In this document: one piece after another, positions 62,179 to 64,000 of the stretch
How positions within the stretch are numbered: position 1 is the stretch's first letter
Layout of the letters: each line of letters opens with the position of its first letter
Assembly (NCBI RefSeq): GCF_000350225.1
Contig: NW_005178983.1
Location: forward strand, 530,955 to 594,954
Direction of reading: 5' to 3'
Source of the DNA: Chondrus crispus
Lineage: Eukaryota; Rhodophyta; Florideophyceae; Gigartinales; Gigartinaceae
Length of the DNA stretch: 64,000 bases
Translations under genes and position numbers: made by a program
Notes under the pieces: generated by a model
Seen by the model: the letters and a program-made list of their open reading frames with translations, nothing else
What the model was told of the DNA's origin: nothing
The model's database searches: none

Positions 62179-64000
62179 TTAGAACTTCATACCCTTCTTG
62201 AGACTCTCCTTGTACGACAAGATGTCGCCACGCCAGACCTTGACCCCTTCCTCTACGACCCAAATTTCTCTCGCCACCTGGCTAAGTAATCTAAAGTCAT
62301 GAGACACCAATACTACACCGCCCTCAAAAGAGTTGATGGCCTCGGCAAGGGCATCAATGCCAGTGCAATCGAGTGCGTTGGTCGGCTCGTCCAAAAGCAA
62401 GATGTGTGGCTTGCGAATTGCAATCTCAGCAAAGACCAAGCGTGACTTGAGACCATCGCTCAAATGGCCAATCGGTGACAATTGGGCTTCGCCCGTAATT
62501 CCAAATCGACCTACCTCAGCCCGATAGCCTTGCAATGTTTCGTGCAACTTTGGATACCGCTGGCGAATGTACTCGACGGGAGAGAGGTTAAAGTCGAGCT
62601 GGTCGGCAGAATGCTGATGATAGCGGCCGACTCGCAAACCCGACTTGTGGGAGACACTTCCCTCGGTCGGAGAAAGCTTATGGACCATAAGGTTGAGCAA
62701 TGTACTCTTTCCAGCTCCATTGGGCCCCACTAGAGAGATTCTGGATTCGCTGTCAACGCCAAAGCTAAGATCAGAATAAAGGTAATCCTGCTTCTTGCCA
62801 GAATAAGAAAAGGCAACATCTGAGAAACTTATCAATGGAGGTGCAAGTGTTCCACAACCCAGGAAAGTAAACTTGAAACAGGGTTCTTCATATGGTGGTT
62901 CCAAAAGGCCAGCTTCAACCATCTTATCGAGCTGTTTTTGCCTTGACTTTGCTTGGCGAACCAAGTTGGCGTATGTACCGCATGAGGCGATAAATTGTTT
63001 GATGTGTCTGATTTCTTCCTGCTGTTTCTTGTACAGCTTGAGCTGGTTGGTATCCTGTTCTTCCCTCGTGCGGACGTAGGTACTGTAATTTCCACCCCAG
63101 TACTTGAGGGATTGCTGCTGCATGACCATGGTGTCAGTGCAAACGCCGTCGAGAAAGTCCTGGGAATGCGAGACGACGATGAGAATTTTGTTGTAGCGGG
63201 AGAGATACTCCTCGAGCCAGACGCAAGCTGAAAGGTCGAGATGGTTTGTAGGCTCGTCAAGCAGGAGCATGGTGGGCTGGATGAACAAGGCCTTGGCAAG
63301 GGCGACCCTCATTCTCCAGCCTCCGCTCATATCCTTTGTCTTCTTCTTAATGGTGACCGAGTCGAAGCCCAAGCCGCAAAGAATGGTACTAGCACGGCTC
63401 TCAAAGGTGGAGGGGTCGAGCTCATCCAGGCGGTCATAAATATCCTGCAAGAGTTCGCTCTCGGGGCCGTCCTCTGTCAAGATGTCATCCGAGCGAGCCT
63501 CGAGCCTTGCGACCTCCTTCTTCGCCGAGTTGATGACATAATCCAGCGCCGACTCCTCGCTCGGCTGAGCCTCCTCCGAGAGCAAATGAATGTCGATATA
63601 CTCGGGGATGGGGACCTGCCTCTCGGCGAGGACCCTCAAGAAGGTACTCTTCCCGCATCCGTTAGCGCCGATGAGGCCGTACCTCCTACCGACGGTGAGC
63701 TCGATCATGGTGTCCTCGATGAGGACCTTGTTGTGGAAGTTGAGCGAGAAGGCGCCGATCTTGATGTCGCGTGCGCCGTACACGGACATGAGGATGCCAG
63801 TGGCCGTGGTGGAGGTGTCTGTGACGGCCGCGTCGCCCAGCTCGGCGCGCACCGAGCCGCGCGAGCTGCGGGTGACGGTGGACGCGACGTCGTCCAGGGC
63901 CTTTCCGCCGCGGGCCTTGCCCGCGCCGCCCTTGGCCGCCGCGTAGCGCTTCTGCAGCGCGGCCACGGCGTCCGGGCCCGCCTTGGCCGCCTTCGCCTCC
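62179..64000 (-). CDS. ABCF2: ABC-F family ATPase, ABCF2-type, N-terminus outside the window
   Basis: Soluble twin-ATPase protein without membrane helices, acting at the ribosome in translation or ribosome assembly (family knowledge). The frame is open to the window edge; numbering from GTG 63966, which is probably not the real start because the frame continues upstream with Lys/Ala-rich codons. First domain: Walker A GANGCGKST (100-108), signature MSGGWRMR (213-220), Walker B LLLDEP (234-239). Between the domains lies the ABC-F linker (about 290-370) with YVRTREEQ and a basic KQAKSRQKQLDKM helix. Second domain: GPNGAGKST (414-422), LSDGLKSR (502-509), LLLDEP (523-528). The C-terminus KGMKF ends at TAA 62179-62181. 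Close agreement with ABCF2/GCN20-like proteins along the whole length. The second D-loop reads DEPTNALD instead of DEPTNHLD. No intron visible. Confidence 0.95.
   Translation of the reverse strand, partial: EAKAAKAGPDAVAALQKRYAAAKGGAGKARGGKALDDVASTVTRSSRGSVRAELGDAAVTDTSTTATGILMSVYGARDIKIGAFSLNFHNKVLIEDTMIELTVGRRYGLIGANGCGKSTFLRVLAERQVPIPEYIDIHLLSEEAQPSEESALDYVINSAKKEVARLEARSDDILTEDGPESELLQDIYDRLDELDPSTFESRASTILCGLGFDSVTIKKKTKDMSGGWRMRVALAKALFIQPTMLLLDEPTNHLDLSACVWLEEYLSRYNKILIVVSHSQDFLDGVCTDTMVMQQQSLKYWGGNYSTYVRTREEQDTNQLKLYKKQQEEIRHIKQFIASCGTYANLVRQAKSRQKQLDKMVEAGLLEPPYEEPCFKFTFLGCGTLAPPLISFSDVAFSYSGKKQDYLYSDLSFGVDSESRISLVGPNGAGKSTLLNLMVHKLSPTEGSVSHKSGLRVGRYHQHSADQLDFNLSPVEYIRQRYPKLHETLQGYRAEVGRFGITGEAQLSPIGHLSDGLKSRLVFAEIAIRKPHILLLDEPTNALDCTGIDALAEAINSFEGGVVLVSHDFRLLSQVAREIWVVEEGVKVWRGDILSYKESLKKGMKF

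Overview
The window reads as nuclear DNA of a eukaryote, most likely a red alga with compact, intron-poor genes embedded in retrotransposon-rich sequence; a florideophyte such as Chondrus crispus fits best. This is an inference: no organism marker is present. The support is an ABCF2-type ATPase, an ARP5/INO80-type relic, several reverse-transcriptase element classes, and genes that stay open for hundreds of codons without splice signals. Few host genes are visible. The clearest are an ABC-F ATPase at the right edge (62179-64000, minus), a Tudor-like/AT-hook protein (59551-60822), a small cysteine-rich secreted protein (8213-8524), and an unknown two-frame gene (48173-49572). Two further host genes survive only as relics: an ARP5-like fragment (46467-47991) and an MFSD5/molybdate-type transporter fragment (about 50985-51748).

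Most of the rest is mobile DNA. The centrepiece is a three-level nest. A Ty1/copia element on plus (9453-29963; 144-bp LTRs; target duplication AAGAA) has its RNase H split by a minus-strand chromodomain-bearing Ty3/gypsy element (13184-29346; 700-bp LTRs; GGATA/GGATG). That element's 3' noncoding region is in turn split by a plus-strand Ty3/gypsy element (14204-20008; 373-bp LTRs; GTAC). Each level carries its own LTR pair and duplication, so the order of insertion can be read directly.

Right of the nest lie a copia RNase H relic (30455-30940), a DIRS-like RNase H/tyrosine-recombinase remnant (34703-36355), and between them a PIF/Harbinger-like transposase relic (32440-33363) with an intact Myb/SANT-like partner on the opposite strand (33652-34455). 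A solo 699-bp chromovirus LTR (37853-38551, duplication ATTTT) sits directly in front of the primer-binding site of another LTR element. A second chromovirus 3' end with its LTR (52690-54038) is inserted in the RT of a minus-strand copia element (54029-58160).

A large transposase-like family, tnp2/CACTA-like by a D-x-PA...H...CxxC region, appears twice: a 5'-cut copy at the left edge with two in-frame stops (1-2335), and a nearly complete copy (41789-45582) whose two open frames meet at a G-GGG-GGA heptamer compatible with -1 frameshifting. The other stand-out signal is a series of stem-loops inside the chromovirus LTR. They are present in all four copies and, in the most divergent copy, keep their pairing although their sequence has changed.
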